Below are positions 26,901 to 41,900 of a DNA stretch of 62,000 bases, in pieces. Where the stretch lies: contig NC_049980.1 in NCBI RefSeq assembly GCF_000003815.2, positions 15,588,915-15,650,914 on the forward strand, read 5' to 3'. The stretch's first letter is position 1. Every line of letters begins with the position of its first letter. This DNA is from Branchiostoma floridae (Eukaryota > Chordata > Leptocardii > Amphioxiformes > Branchiostomatidae). The notes under the pieces are model-generated. The model saw only the letters and a program-made list of their open reading frames with translations, was not told the DNA's origin and did not search any database. The position numbers were made by a program, and so were the translations under genes.

Positions 26901-29900
26901 CTTCGCATTCAGTCACATGAGGTAAACTCGAGTCAAACAAGAGTTCGTAGACCTCAGGCCTGCATGATATGTATTGGGTTTCTGTAGACCTATTGTGTAT
27001 TTTTGCCTTTTTGTCTATGGTACGTGGTTGGAAAAATAAGCTTTTTACCGTGTTGGTTGTGCACCATGCAAAAGTCTGACTCTGAAATTCCATTTTCTGA
27101 ATTTGTAAGTTTGGACATGGATGAACATTACTTATTTTGGATTTCTTAAGTATGTAACCAACCACAGTACTTTGAAGTTGTTGAGACGCTACCTTTTTTT
27201 GTCTCAGATGGCCCATGCACATGTAGTTACTCTGTCACATGATATACTAATATCTTCCTATTTCAATGTACTGACCTAATGCAGCTGCTAAGTCTCCTTG
27301 GTTTGTGTTCTTCCAATGATATTCATTAAAGATTTATTTCTGGGGTGTTATTCACTTGACATCGGAATGTTACTTGCATAATTTGACCAATGATACTTTT
27401 ATCTGTAGTTCCATAGACATTAGACAATATGAATAGTGGTAGCCCCCATGCAGCAGCAACAGTTAGTCCCCAGGGTGGTATGATATTTTCATTCAATCCA
27501 TCCAACCCAAACCTAAATCTCCTGTAGTATCTAAGCCAAATTTAACAGCACAATTTACTATGAAAAATGTCCTTGTCAATCCCATTTATAGATGGCAAGC
27601 TGCTGGCAATGGAAGCTTTGAAAAGTTCAGAAGCTGTTGTAGTCAGAGCAAACACCCAGCAAACATCCCCGCAAACCAATGAGCAGTTGCTTAGAAGGGG
27701 AATTTCATCATATATTTGCCGCGACAAAATGCAACAAACGATACTGAATTCAAAACAGAACAAAGCTAAGCCTCCACCACTTAACCCTGCCTGTACCATA
27801 GATTAAGCAGGCCCAAAAACCAAGCGAATATGACTAGCCCAAAACAACAAATTACCTGTATACAGTATGGAAATGGCATTACCAAAGAAACAAAAAGAAA
27901 CACAAGACAAATCATACACATACCTTTCTCTTATGCCCACACTCTATACAGTTCTCCTCCACATTAGAAAATTGCATCTTCTTCTGTTTAAGTTCAAGTT
28001 CAACCATGATTGCCAACAGGGTAAAGGAACTTGTACCGGAACTTAAAACTCAGTACTATACAGCTCTAGAAACACCACAAAGAGTAATAAGCAAACTCCA
28101 ATTATACCTGACCAACAGATATATAATCTTGTACACTCCCGTCATCTGGCAAACTGTCAGTGCCACTAAGTAACCTGATACATTGAAGGTGGCCCAGGCC
28201 AGATGATGGTCTACACCCAACCATAATCTGTTNNNNNNNNNNNNNNNNNNNNNNNNNNNNNNNNNNNNNNNNNNNNNNNNNNNNNNNNNNNNNNNNNNNN
28301 NNNNNNNNNNNNNNNNNNNNNNNNNNNNNNNNCCTATACAGTATCAAGTTCAAGCACTAGGAGGCCCAAAATCAAACCTGACCACCAGGACACCACAAAC
28401 AACTCACGTACCAAATAGCAACATAATGGTACCTTGCGTTCCGGAGATACAGCGCACGCCCCGTGCCCGCACAAAAGGTAACCTAAAATGTCAAGTTCAA
28501 GCACCAAGGGCGCCAAAATCAAAATTGAGCATTATTCAGCCACCGCCGACACATGTGCCAAATATCATCGCGCCAGCACCAGCCGTTCAGAAGATATAAC
28601 TCCGGAAACACCCCTCCCGGACACAAAATTCGACCTGCCGGGTCAAGTTCAAACGCGACAAGGCCCAAAGTCAATCCTAGGCAACAGGCAACAACCCCCC
28701 ACCCATGCACCAAAAATCGTTGCAATGGCGCGTATCGTTCCGGACACACAGCGCCAAACGTGCCCCAAAAACACAAAAAATGCAACCTTCAATGTCAAGG
28801 TCAAGCGCCAGGAGGCCCAAAATCACACCTGAGTGTCAGGCTACCACCCCCAACCCACGTACCAAAAATCGTCATGCTCGCATCATCCGTTCACGAGATA
28901 CAGCGCCCTACATCCCCGGCTACCGAAAAGTTTCCACCAGCATCAAAACCATACCTGCATACATGCAGGTAATAACTATGGACACACACCAAGACGACAA
29001 AAACACAGGCTGAAAACAATACTTCCGTTTAGAAGGTAACAATCATAATTGCAGCTTAGTATAGCAGCTGATCCAATGCCTCAAAAGCTTCCACAGGACA
29101 CAGGTCATAACAGATACACCAAAATCTCTGGTGGAACATTTCTAAACTTCTGATTTTTTTTCCACCCTGCAATAAAGGGAAGAAAACCCAAGGAGAAACA
29201 AATTTCAGTCTAGACATGAGTGGTATACAATGCAAATCTGTGTATGGAAAGAGAGGAAGCTCACACAACTAAGTGACCAACCTATCTGGGTCAAACTCAG
29301 GTTTGAAAAGTTTGTTATTGGATAGATGCTCCTTCAGTTATGACCCCTACTTCACCATCTACTATGTCAAAGCATGCACCAACCCTAATCTTCTGTGGGT
29401 AATGATGTAACAATTGGTCCTGATTACAGCTCTGGCGTTAGCAGCCATTCATTTCCCTTGGCCAGCAGACTGGTCTCCAAACACCAATATCATTATGAGG
29501 AGTTCCTACTGTCATCAGGAGGCATAGATTGAATCCAAGGACGAGTGAGCAGGGTTCTGGGCCAGATAATGTGTGGAGGCTGGAGAGGACTGGAGCAGCA
29601 ACACAATCAATGTCTCAAGGGGCTGGAGGTGTTTGAAAAGAGTTTGTGGTTTCTGTATCTGTATACTTATAGCCAGACTGAGTGTAACTGCCCTTTGGCA
29701 TAACAGATCAACTTAGCAGGCAATACAGCAGCTGGTTATATTACACTGAACAAACCGCCACAGGTAACCTATCCACATCTTGCTACAATTCTTGTTGTTT
29801 TTTTTACCATAAGAGGATATCAGGGTGGCATTCCTACTTGGCAACAAGTTCCCACTCTACAATAGTCCTACAGAAAACAAATGTCTGGTTGTACTAAAAC

Positions 29901-32900
29901 TTAACTAACACAGGTGGGGAGAACTGTCAGAGTACAATTTAGTTGCCTCTCACTGACTGGTAATTTCAGGAAGTGGCAATCAATCAATGTGGTGTTAGGT
30001 TAACAGTGTACATTTCCTTGTTCAACCTTCCATACTTCTGATTTCACCTTAGCAAACTGATCAGTCAAGGCCCACTTTCAATTAGTGAGGGTGATTAATG
30101 TAACCAGTCAAAACAAGTCCTAAATTAAACCAGCTAGACTAATCATGGAATCCCAAGGCAGTGTACAACGATACAACCACATCATTGCTAACTTTAAACC
30201 CCACATCCTCACTTCCAAGAGTTTGCAGCTTCTATTATCTCTTTGTTTGTTTGTTTTGCATAACCAGTAAACTATATTTACTTGTAGCACACCAGTTTTT
30301 ACAGTAAATACCAACTATCTTCCCTTCAAATATCTGCCGGACACTCAAGTCTTTGATACACAAGTCAAGTATCATGTCATCTTGATACTCATGTATGGCA
30401 GCACGACTCCATCACAATAGATCGTGAAATTACTTCTTTTCCAATATTGTGCTATTGCCTGGATGATGTGACAGTCATATGAAAGAAATTTCGGAGCCAT
30501 TTGACTTTTGAGTATCGATACACACACANNNNNNNNNNNNNNNNNNNNNNNNNNNNNNNNNNNNNNNNNNNNNNNNNNNNNNNNNNNNNNNNNNNNNNNN
30601 NNNNNNNNNNNNNNNNNNNNNNNNNNNNTGTCGCAATACTGTAATGTTTTTGGTATTGCTCATAATTTTGATATTGATTGTATTCGTGGGTTTTGAGGAT
30701 TGATCGTACCCAACTTGTCTCTTTTCCTCTTGATTGTTTTTGTTCTATATTTTGTATTCTTATGTGTCATGTTTTTTTGTTAATCTTAATCAATTAATTC
30801 TATATGGAATGTTTTTGAGGAGAGGGTTTATTATAAGCCTATTACTTTCTGTAATAAAAAAATGTGAATAAAATAAAATAAACTTACAACTTGTATCTTG
30901 TCATACTCCTGCAGGACTTGTTTCTGTATTCTCTTGTAGTTATTGCTTCCTTCGGGCAGCTTTCGTAGCTCTGCCTCCAGGTTGCTGAATCTCTGGGACA
31001 CCTTCTGTATGTTTGCATACAACTGCTTGTACTCTTCATACTCCCTGTTGAAGTCCATCTTGTAGGATTGGCGTTGGTCATATTTCGAGATTGGTGGATA
31101 ATGACTGAAAACAATATCAAATTTCTCAGTAAATGGACTGCCATTTCTCATCACATGATCTTTGCTTTATTATTTCAGTATTACTGGCAACAAATCTCTC
31201 TAAAGGACATTCCAAATGTATACAGATAGTCATTCACAGTAATGAAGAGAACCCAAAATCAAATAAGGTACACAACAGATCAAATTAGGATCATGCCTAA
31301 TGTGGTTCACATAACCTCATTCCTGGTAATACAATACGTTATAGTAAGAGGGACATTTTTAAAAAGAAACTTTTATGCTTAATGAACCACAGCACGTTCA
31401 CCAGCCTACGCAGTCTTACCTGATATACGTAGGCATCTCTGAAGTGGAGGTGGCAACGGATTGTTCATTGGCACTTGGGGATGACGGCACATCTATTATA
31501 CAACCAGAAAGAAAATTTAGCACATTAATGTAAAATCAAGGACATAAAAATGACATGTTTAGGGCTCTGTGTGATGAAATTCCTGAGCTTGGGTCATAAC
31601 TCTCCCCCAGACAAGAGATGAAATATTCAAGATCTTGAAAATTGCAAGATGTGAAAGGCTCCAGCCAATTTGTTTTCTTCAGATCTTCAAAGAAGTGATG
31701 TAATCTCCATTTCACAGGCGTCATGAACTGTGAAGATAAGCCATCCCTGGGGCTTAATGAACATCAAAACACAACATGAACAACAGCTATCATGGCTTTG
31801 TATCTTGATCTCCACCTTTGAAATCTACTGAAGGAAAGCCAAATTCTTCCTTCAAGATTTAATGAGGGTTCAAATGGACCTTCTGGCATTTCTTGACTTC
31901 CAAACAGCCAATTTGAAAAAAAAATACCAAGCAGAGTAACCCCATTTACGTTGGAGCAAAGAGTCCACAAATGTGACATATTTACAATCCTTTGCAGTAA
32001 CCTCTGCTACTTCATGAACCTTTCCCTCTTGAAACTTTCATGGTCATTTTTCACTGTCACCATAAAATGTCTATTCTTCACTGACAACATGAAAAACTAT
32101 GAGGGCAATAAAAAGTACTAATTCCCTCATAAAATTACAGTACATAGTGTAACATATTTCTATCAATATGTTTCCTTGCTAGGTACACCTGGTTGATAGA
32201 TTGACATTCATTTTGTTCATGACAAAACAAATTGTTTGCCTGGGAAATGTGAAAATGTTGGTATTCATTGCAGTTTACTGCTCTGCGTTTTATATGTGCG
32301 TTTTTGTTAACAAAACTTACCAAGTTTTACTACATTAAGTCTTAATATTCAGTCATGTGACTGCAAAAAGGATCTGTATTGATTCTTGATATGCCAGTCT
32401 ACGCAAAAAAAAAAAACCTGCATTCTAAGTATGGCACATTCATATTCAGAAAAGAAATCAATGTTCTAGTCTTTCTATTGTGAATAAAGGTGTGGTGGAC
32501 ATGTATGAAATTGAGACTTCTCCCTTGAACTGATAACTTTTAGCTGGAGCTCTCATGGTAGTAGTATTTACTCTTGAAACGCCAATTTGCAAAAATTAGG
32601 GTTAGAGGGCTCAAGCTTGTCCTACATCTACACTGCAGGAAACAAGACCTCCCTCTGACTGGCAAGCAATAGCACTTTTGAAGTCATGTCCAGAATGCTC
32701 AAGTACATGTACACTTTTCCAGCAGTTTCTCCACTATTGGGTCCATGTAGCTCTCTCAAGGGATGGATCATGCAGTATATTACAACTTTATACAGCCCCA
32801 AATCTTTGACGTACCACCCTGTTTATGACTACAAAACTATTGACATTGGAAATCCTGCACCGTTCTCTAGCTTGATTTGATNNNNNNNNNNNNNNNNNNN

Positions 32901-35900
32901 NNNNNNNNNNNNNNNNNNNNNNNNNNNNNNNNNNNNNNNNNNNNNNNNNNNNNNNNNNNNNNNNNNNNNNNNNNNNNNNNNTACATATTCAAGTCAGTAT
33001 ATGGGGATTTTTATGGGGAAGGAAAGGAGACTTAACGTTTGCCATAATCCACGCCTGGGTGCTTTCTGTACTGGAATCCAATATGTGTAATTCATTAGAA
33101 TCGCTTCAGTAGTTCATTTATCCAAAAAAATGAAGCATCAGCACACTTTGTGACTCATAAATTTTTAATACTAATTCTGGGTCATCAGTCTGATAAACAA
33201 AGGTGCTCCCTTCTTATCTACACATTTCCACTAAGTCACAACAGTATTTATCACCTTTTAATGATGTTAGGTAAAGACACTGCAGCATTGACATCTGACA
33301 GATTTGACGCAAGGGCAAAGTAGAGATTCCCAGAGAAGTCAGCAGTAAATATAGTGATGGATGGAGATATTAAGAGGGTGCAGAATAATTATTGTCATAA
33401 ATAGGCCACTGGAATATCATGTATCATTTTACATCTACTGTTGTGGTGTACAATATTCTATAGCTTACAAGTGGTTTAGAAAACAGAAATAGCAGTAAAT
33501 ACTATTCATTAGTGGGTGTATTAATTCTCAACCATTCAAGGACAACAAATTTTCAAAATTATCATAATGAAACATAAAAGGTTATAATAGACAGGTGAAG
33601 TGGTACTTGTCCAGTCAGGAATACTGTCTTTAATATGTACCAACTAGCAACTTTGGTAAGAACTGCAGATACTGATCCGTCCTTCCCAATACACATTCTT
33701 CATTACATTGGCATGTAGTCTGATATAACACCTCCCTACAGTATGAGCATTAAAAAATCATTCCACTTCCCATTTTCATCTTTCTGTATAGGTGTTTCTC
33801 TACACTCATCACAGGACTATTGGTCCCTTGCTACAGATTAAGCCAACTCTGGTCTTGAGCCCGGGACTTTACCATATCCCTCCCAAATCCCCTCATGCGT
33901 CACTGACAAGTGGGACATGCTGTTCTGCAGTCTTAAAGTAGACAACTCCTGCACCTGCACGTTAACTCTAAACCCTGTCATCTGTCAACCCTAGGTCGTT
34001 AACCAAACTAGGCAGTAAAGTCCAAGGTCACTGCCGGGAATTACAGACTCCGTGACATTTTTATGAGGTAATCACTCAAGTCTAAATAACGTCTCACAGA
34101 TAGGTGAAGAATAAGATATTGCTTGAATAATAGACTAGTAAATGCACATGTTTCCTTCATTTAGTCAGTATATTATTTTTGTGAAGAAAAGCAGTGAGCA
34201 CATGAATATTTTCAGCCAAAATATACCTTTTGTACTTTATGGCTGAAGATGTGTTGTTTTTTAAAATTTATACTCTGAAAATGGATTTGACCCACAACAC
34301 TTGATGATGCCATTATTGAAATATGCATACAATATTGTCTTACAATATTGCACTTCCTGAAAAAATCAAGGCCCAGGTGTAACTATTAATAGTACATTTG
34401 GAACACCCCATACGTCCTCTAGTGTAACTATTAATAGTACATTTGGAACACCCCATACGTCCTCTACCAAACTTCCTTTCTACCTTTAGGCTGGAGCAGA
34501 GTGATGATCCTGTTTAGAGTGTTTGATGTCCAAAATAGTTTGGAAAAGCATGAAAGCCAGATGCAAGTACCTGTGGCTGCAATACTCATCTGTCAATCAG
34601 ATTAACATTCTCTCTAGACAAAGCATTTTTTTCTTAAGGGGAAAGATACATAAAGCAACACTTTTGCATTGAAGAATCACAGTGCTTCCAACAAAAGCCT
34701 GCATTTTTAAACCATTATTCTAAGTTTGATTGAATCTTGTGTAACAGCTCTCTTTCCAGGACAGCGGATAATGGTTATGGTGAAATCCTGAGCCTTGTGA
34801 TGTAGGTGAAAGTTCCAGCGTCAGACAGTCTGGTGCCTTATATCTGGCACCAAGGGCTACAAGGGCCTCCCTTTGTCTGTTACAGTGCAGTTCAATGTCC
34901 ATCATTATAATGACACGACATGTTAAGACCTAACCCGTTAGCCACACAGCTTGAGAGGGACGACATAAAAATCTTAACATCTGAAGAAAACTAGCACTTG
35001 TATAATGCAGTCACAAATGGAAGTAGCACAATTCACACAAATAGCTCCTAGTCTTAGGCCACAATTTTTTTTTCTTGGATTACAGCATAAAGGATAACTT
35101 GTGTGTCATGTGCATTCTTAATAGGAAATTGAATAGAAAGGATATCCAGACAGACCTAAGAAATTCAAATCAGAGGAACTACACAGGAAAATAGGAAAAA
35201 ATGAAAAGGGACATTATTAGAAGAACTTGACAGAGCTTCATGGAGAAGGCGATGATGATGCAGTAAGATGGTGGGCCAGTTGGGTGGGGTGAGAGACACT
35301 GGTGAGATGGGGGTGTATCCAACTGTATCCAAGGACAGTTTGGATTCAAATGATATGTTTCCTTGATACACAGAAAACAAACATTTGAGTTGTCTCTGCT
35401 ATTAGTGTAGCAGACTGATCAGCCCCAAATAATAAAACACAGTTGTACATTAGTTTTGCCTCAGATGAATAAAACACTCAAACCAGGCAACCTAAGTACA
35501 GCGGCCTGATAGTAGCCTGTTTCCACTCACCTTTAACTTTCCCATCTTTGCCATTGGCACTCCTGATGGCTTTAGTCTTTTCCCTTTTCCGCTGCGCCCT
35601 CTCCTCCTCTTTCTTGTCAAATGCTTTCACATCAAACCTGTCGTCCACCTGGGAGTCTGGACTTGGTGTGGACTGTGTAGAAGTGGCTTCGTTACTTTGC
35701 ACTGGGAATGCCTGCAGGGGAGTTAACAGTCAACAGGTCAATGTCTTCTTACATCTTAAGTTCAATGACCTCCTACATATGTACCTCCAACATACATGAA
35801 TGCACCGTCACAAACAATTTTAGTTTTTCCTGATATATTATGAAAATGTAGACTTCCCCGGTCAACTGTGCTCGGGCACAAACTGTTTTTCCTACACTGA

Positions 35901-38900
35901 AGCAAAACATCCACTCTAAGAGCTGTTCCAGGAATTGCACAATTTTGACAATAGACAACCTGCTCACCATAATAATCTGAACTCTATTAGAATGAGCATA
36001 GACATCCCAGGATGTGTGTCTACTATTCTGAGTTAAACTTTTGATAGTTGCAAATAGTCGCTATCTGAGATGACGAAAACTGTATGACTTCTCTTAGTAT
36101 TCTATGTATCCCACTTTTACTGGAATGCCCTAGCTTGGTTGTCTTGGCATCCATGTATTTGTCTTCATCTTATACAGTCATGTATATACACACCTCTTGA
36201 ATGCAGCACCAAAGATCTATCCTCCTGACAGAGCAGTCTGCCACCTGATGTATGGTACAGATTTTCCTCAAAAACACCCAGACAAAGCTCCCCAAGAGGA
36301 GTCTGATGACTGATGGACCCACCTGTGAGTTTATTGCACAGTTCTGGCTGCCCAAGGCGCCTGTATTTGCACTGATCCTGACCCGTGGCTTCTTGGCGGC
36401 GACTTGCTGGTCCAGACTGTCAAGGGGGCGTTTGGAGGCCTGGACGGTCTGCTGTGGGGAACAACATGTGCCATTCAATACCACATCATAGCCTCCTCGG
36501 TCACTGTTCATTTGCAGTGGTTAGAGGATATGAACAAACTTCAGGCATTCATACACATACAAAAAGAATCCACATATTTACTGGATTCCTATGGTGTGAT
36601 GCATCTCAATGCCAATTTTCATCTTTATGCCTACCAGGGCTGTACTCGGGACCTGGCCCTCCTTGCAAAGAATGAGAAAAAAAATTTCACACCCAGTCTG
36701 TCACAAAAATCTGAATTTAATGACATGAAAATGTCTTAGTTTACATAAGCTAAATGACAGGTTTAACAACAAAAATCAACAATATTGGTTCACAATGAGT
36801 AGGGCAGATAAAACATTAAAACTGGAGATACCCCTCATGCCTACATTGTCCCCAAAATGACCTGGTCAGGTAAAGGGAAACGGTGGCTGAACTACCATAC
36901 TAGCTGTACTCTATCCCACAAGTCTGTGGAAGTCAATTAGAAGAAACACTTTTGGGAAAAACATTACTGAGCATTAAATCTTTAAAAACTACCAAGGAGC
37001 CCACCAAAGTTGTCTAAAACAGGACTTCATATCACATCTGAACATGCATTGATTTGGCTTGCTTTTTGAATAAGGAATGAAAGTATGAAAACCCCTTTCC
37101 AGTAACTGCTTAACATGCACAACAAGAAGCACAGAGAGTAAAAAGAAAGTCACTGTGAGTTCTCAATAAAACAACCACAAAATGGCAGAGCACATCATAA
37201 TTGTCACATAAAAGTCACTATTTGGATCTGGGGTCACTACAGAGGACTATCTATAAAAGTATCAAATTATGTTTCCTATCAGTTAAGGATAAAAAGAACA
37301 CGCTGGGATGCAAACTCGTTGTACCATTAGATTATATTCATCTGGGTAGACTTTCCTAATGCAACAGTGAGGCTTGGTCACAAATATTATCATCCATTCC
37401 TTGGTTGCTGGAAATTTTACTTGTAAAAGTTGTCATTTGAGAGTTTTACTTCGCAATCATATGTTCACAAATGGCTTGCACAGTAAAATCATATCGTTTG
37501 AAAATGCCTCTGGCACTGCCCTGCTGAGCATATGTTGTAAAAAGCAAAGCAACCAACATGTAATTCCAATCTGTTGAGGCAAGCCTAACCAATCACCAAC
37601 CCATCAAAGCAAACATCCATGCACCACCCAAACTATCTCCACTTGACAACACTGCTGTCATCCCTTGATGTGCCGCTCAATGCTGGCCGGGGCAATTTTA
37701 TCTGACAAAGTTTTCATCTCTTCCATATGTCATATCCAGACTAGAAATTATACTGAACAGCAGTAAACTGGCGTCAGACCCCATCCTGTCTACTTTTATC
37801 ATGCCGACAGGGAAATAACGTCAGTCCTTATTACCTCCTGGTGAAGAACTGCAGAATGATGGATGTAATAACACAGCATTTCTGTAGACACTGAGTCCCT
37901 CTGGGATTTCTTACAGAGTTTATCATCATTATCTAGCCGGAATCATAAACTATAACATACAGTTTCATACTATGCAGCACAACATAAACCATACTAATGG
38001 ATTTACATAAAATATGGCGAGGGAATTTCAACTGATTGTAACAAGTAACAACTTTGAATAATAATTATCATACTGGGGGAAAATGTGCAAATGGCACACT
38101 CTTAACGTTGTCAATCAGTCTATAGTATATCATGTTGTATTGTTTCCTCTTTGTAATAATACAATATGCAACTAGATCAGTATCACTCCTGTCAAATTCC
38201 TAATTTTCAATATCCTCCTGCCAACCATGTCTGGCGGGATCTACCAAGGATTAAATCATAGGAATAGTATCAAAATTAGTTTCAGTTATGTGATATAGCT
38301 GTCTACACAAAGATTATGTTATTGATGCTTGAAGTTTGCCTCAGGCATTCCTATACATCAGTACATTGCACAGAAAATCAAGTAAACTTTTTCACTAATC
38401 TTGTCATCAGCATTTGAAAAACTTTGCTTCTGTTTATAAGATGTCTGAAGGATTTTCTGATATCATCTTTTGACAGAAGATGAAAAAAGTTCAGTAAAGT
38501 TCTCCTTACATTTTTCTACTAACAAACATGAATGTTACTACCTGGCTTTACATTAGTTTGCCTGAGGCTATAACAAGTTCATCATCATACACCAAAGACT
38601 AACACTCTATTGATCTATTAAAGGGATGTAAATTGTAAAGAAGTTGAAAAGTTCTGAGTGTCTTCTTAGGAAATCTCTTTACATCTACTACAATGACTCT
38701 GATTGAGGTATCTACTGGTAGAATCACTGGTTGTGCCAGATTGTAATCTGGACCCTGACATGTATATGTACTGACAGTAATATATCATAACAAGCACTAT
38801 AATTTAACAAAAATTGATGGTTTTAGAAAATAGGCAGTGTAATGTGATTCAATTTTGAATATGATACAACAATTAGCTGAATGGTTGTAATAATTCAGTT

Positions 38901-41900
38901 TGCAGTGACAGATGACGTTCGAAATTTGATAAACAGGCAGAACAGAATGCCATTAGGGTTACACCAATCCAATTCCCTTGTTCCTGGCCAAAAAATAGGA
39001 AGCAAAACAAGAAAGTAAACTGGTTTTGTAAATTGTGCAGTTATTTGTTGTGAGGTAAATTCACATAATGCCAATCTTTCTATACTTGAATTTTCATACT
39101 TCTGTCCTTTGCAAAAAAACATCAGTCTGATTTGCTTAACCTTACAAACACGCACCTAACAATCAAGGCTTTCTTTTTTAACAACCAAGAAAAAGTCTTA
39201 TTAACTATCCTGCCATGTCTAGGCACATCCTTCATAGAAGTTGCTACATAGTACATATCCTACTGGTCTGCCAAATGGTACTCTGGGCATTTCCAGCAAT
39301 CATGCTAAAGCCCAGAGTCTGGTAAAACCTGCCAACAATTACAACTCTACATTCCCCGTCTGATGCATGCAGCCATTCCATCCAGGCCAGACACATTAAA
39401 AGTTCACAAACCCATGGCAAAGTCCTGTGACAAACTACACAGGTTCAAATGGACAGAGCTGGATATACATGTAAATACTAGCTCCTAGCTACATCGGAGT
39501 TTGTCTTTGTGTGGATGCATAGTTTTAATGCAGAGGACTGGTCAACTGGACCTGCTATCGGTGGTGATGAGGCTTTAGATAATGGCCCGGTGATCCTCCC
39601 GACTTCTCAATTGATAGACCCACAAAATTGTCTGAAGCAGTGGAAAAGCCTGGATCCTGCAGTAGAGCTGCGGTGCCGTTTCATGCCCCATCCAGGTGAG
39701 AGGTACGAATGATGGAGAGATCTGCCCGGAGGGACTTCCAGATATCGAAGTAATCATTCCACTCGACTTTTCCCATTTCTGCTCCATTTTCGGACTTATC
39801 ACATACTTGGGCCAGCCTGCGGTGCCTGACCTCAAAGCGGTACTTTCGTGACCCGCGTTATCGTGCCTGGGCCTTGTAGATGTGGAGACCTGAGGTAAAT
39901 GGCCCAGAGAGATGGGGGAGGATTTGTACGGCCCATTTTGAAGGATAAATGGAAATTAACTTGTCCAGGCAGACACGATTTCAAATAGATCTTCAAAGCT
40001 CCATTCAAGCTTAGATGTGAAAAGAGTGCACAAACTGCCCCTTGCAGGCTTCTTACTTATACAGAGGGATATATGAGCCCTTGTGAATTACCAGTAACCC
40101 AATACTACATCTGGCCATAATCTTTTTGCTTCATCTATGATAACCGCAGGATACAAATTTGAGGTTCGAGGATGTATGTTTATTACTAGCTCTGGTATTG
40201 TTTTCCCGTAGTACATACATGCAGGCACATTATTTCTTGGGCATAAAATGTCACACTTTTGAATACCAACATCAATCTTACTTAGGAGTGTATACATGGC
40301 TACATTTATGAAAAGAAGTTTCAGGGCTTGTATATAACCATGAATGCATGCCAAACAGGATTATAAGAACCACTGTTCAAATCCACGGGATTTCATGTGA
40401 AAAGAATTCTATAGAACCCACACTTTAGACATTTCTATAGATGTTATACTTTAGACTCAATCACCAAATAACAAACATTCTGAAACTCAAGAAGGACAGT
40501 GTTATGGTGCAGTCAAGACAGGCTCTCCATAGAATGGTAGCAGCAACATAGATTATGTCATACTATAACAATGAATGAATGATACAACATTCTATTATGG
40601 ATGGAAAGTCTGGAAGTTTGTATCACCATGACAATTTTGGCCCATTACCAAAGTCACATGTCCAAAGTAGTGGGTCATTCATTCTGAAGAAAACTGTAGG
40701 CACGGCCAAGAATCATGAAGTCCTTCCAACTCCAGATAGCACATACTATGACATAGGGCCCATCTCAGTTTCTGTTGCACTTGGACACACACATTTTGTG
40801 CAATCACTTCTACAGCTGTAGTGGTGTGGTTCAACAACCATACTTTTTCCCAAATTTTCATTATTAAGCAGAAAAAGCAATATGAACCATTTTTCAAAAA
40901 TCTTTGGTACGACTCATTCAGGCTGGGTCAGCGGATCAAACTAACGACCTACCAAATGTACATTGTAAGGCAAACACTCTCCCCACTAGGCCATTGCACT
41001 GTTGTTAAACGGAACAGCTTTGCACTTAATGAACAGTTTTATTCTTGTTCTACACTCCTGCATTTACCTGAGAAGAAGAACCTTGGAGGGACGGTGGACT
41101 GTCATGGGTGGTGGTCGTCGGGGAACATGAGGGGGACTGTCGCATCTGGGCAAGTCGCCTGAAAAAGAAAACAGCCTGAATAAAAAAATGATTGTTTACT
41201 AGGCTGTCATCACAGTCCAGTTGTGCAGCACAGGGCCCAAACGTGGAATACCATCATAGTGCCTAATAAATGTCCTTGCAAATCATTCCTTGAGTTTTTT
41301 TGGGTCCAATTTGGAGACTCTGGGGATAGAAGGAACAGGTAGGGTCGAAGCTTTCCCAGTTTGGTCAAACTGGTGAAATGTGTGCAAGTACTTTTTTTTA
41401 GGCCTTGTTTCAGTGTATCTTGGTATAGTCTCCTATGGCTAGAACTAATTGTGTTATCGGCCTTAATTTGTGGAAACAATGTAGGCAGTCTGTAAAAATA
41501 TGTCAGCGCTTTGAACTTGATAACATTTTTGGAATACACAGGTTTGGACTATTCCATTTAGCCACAGCTACCCAATTAGGCTGTAAGGACTAAGGGCAAA
41601 CCCAGGTTGCAAGGTATGTATTACAACAATATATAATCAAAACTCTCAGGACAAATTCACTGGAATAAGTTAACAAAAGCAGGTAGGTGAGGATCGGTAT
41701 ATACAAAAGCAGGCAACGATCAGCCTGTGCAGAAAATGGGTCTTTTTATGCCAATTCTTTCATGCTCTAATAATAATTTACAACTTATAATTCAATTCAG
41801 GACATTACTGGTAGTATTGGTATACTATTGTATAATAGATAAATAGGGTATAATAGATGTAGTTCAAAGTTCAAGGGAGAAACCTTAATAGTGGAGGCAG

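Larger units (their letters stand above)
20976..30887 (-). other. ELL: ELL intron 13 (9.9 kb)
   Basis: GT-AG intron (donor GTAAGT at 30887, acceptor TACCTACAG at 20976). It carries two tandem arrays, three palindromic elements, the candidate cassette exon and two gaps. It is by far the most repeat-loaded ELL intron. Confidence 0.8.
31493..35530 (-). other. ELL: ELL intron 11
   Basis: It holds the gap at 32882 and the perfect 45-bp duplication at 34377. No coding signal seen otherwise. Confidence 0.75.

Noticed and set aside
28488-29013. Overlapping ORFs of 102-139 codons in several frames
   Set aside because: They follow from the stop-poor, GC-rich tandem array; frames are not kept from unit to unit.
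40088-40354. 88-codon minus-strand frame ending DEAKRLWPDVVLGYW
   Set aside because: AT-rich codon use like the intron around it, no family match; kept apart from the better segment at 39681-39857.
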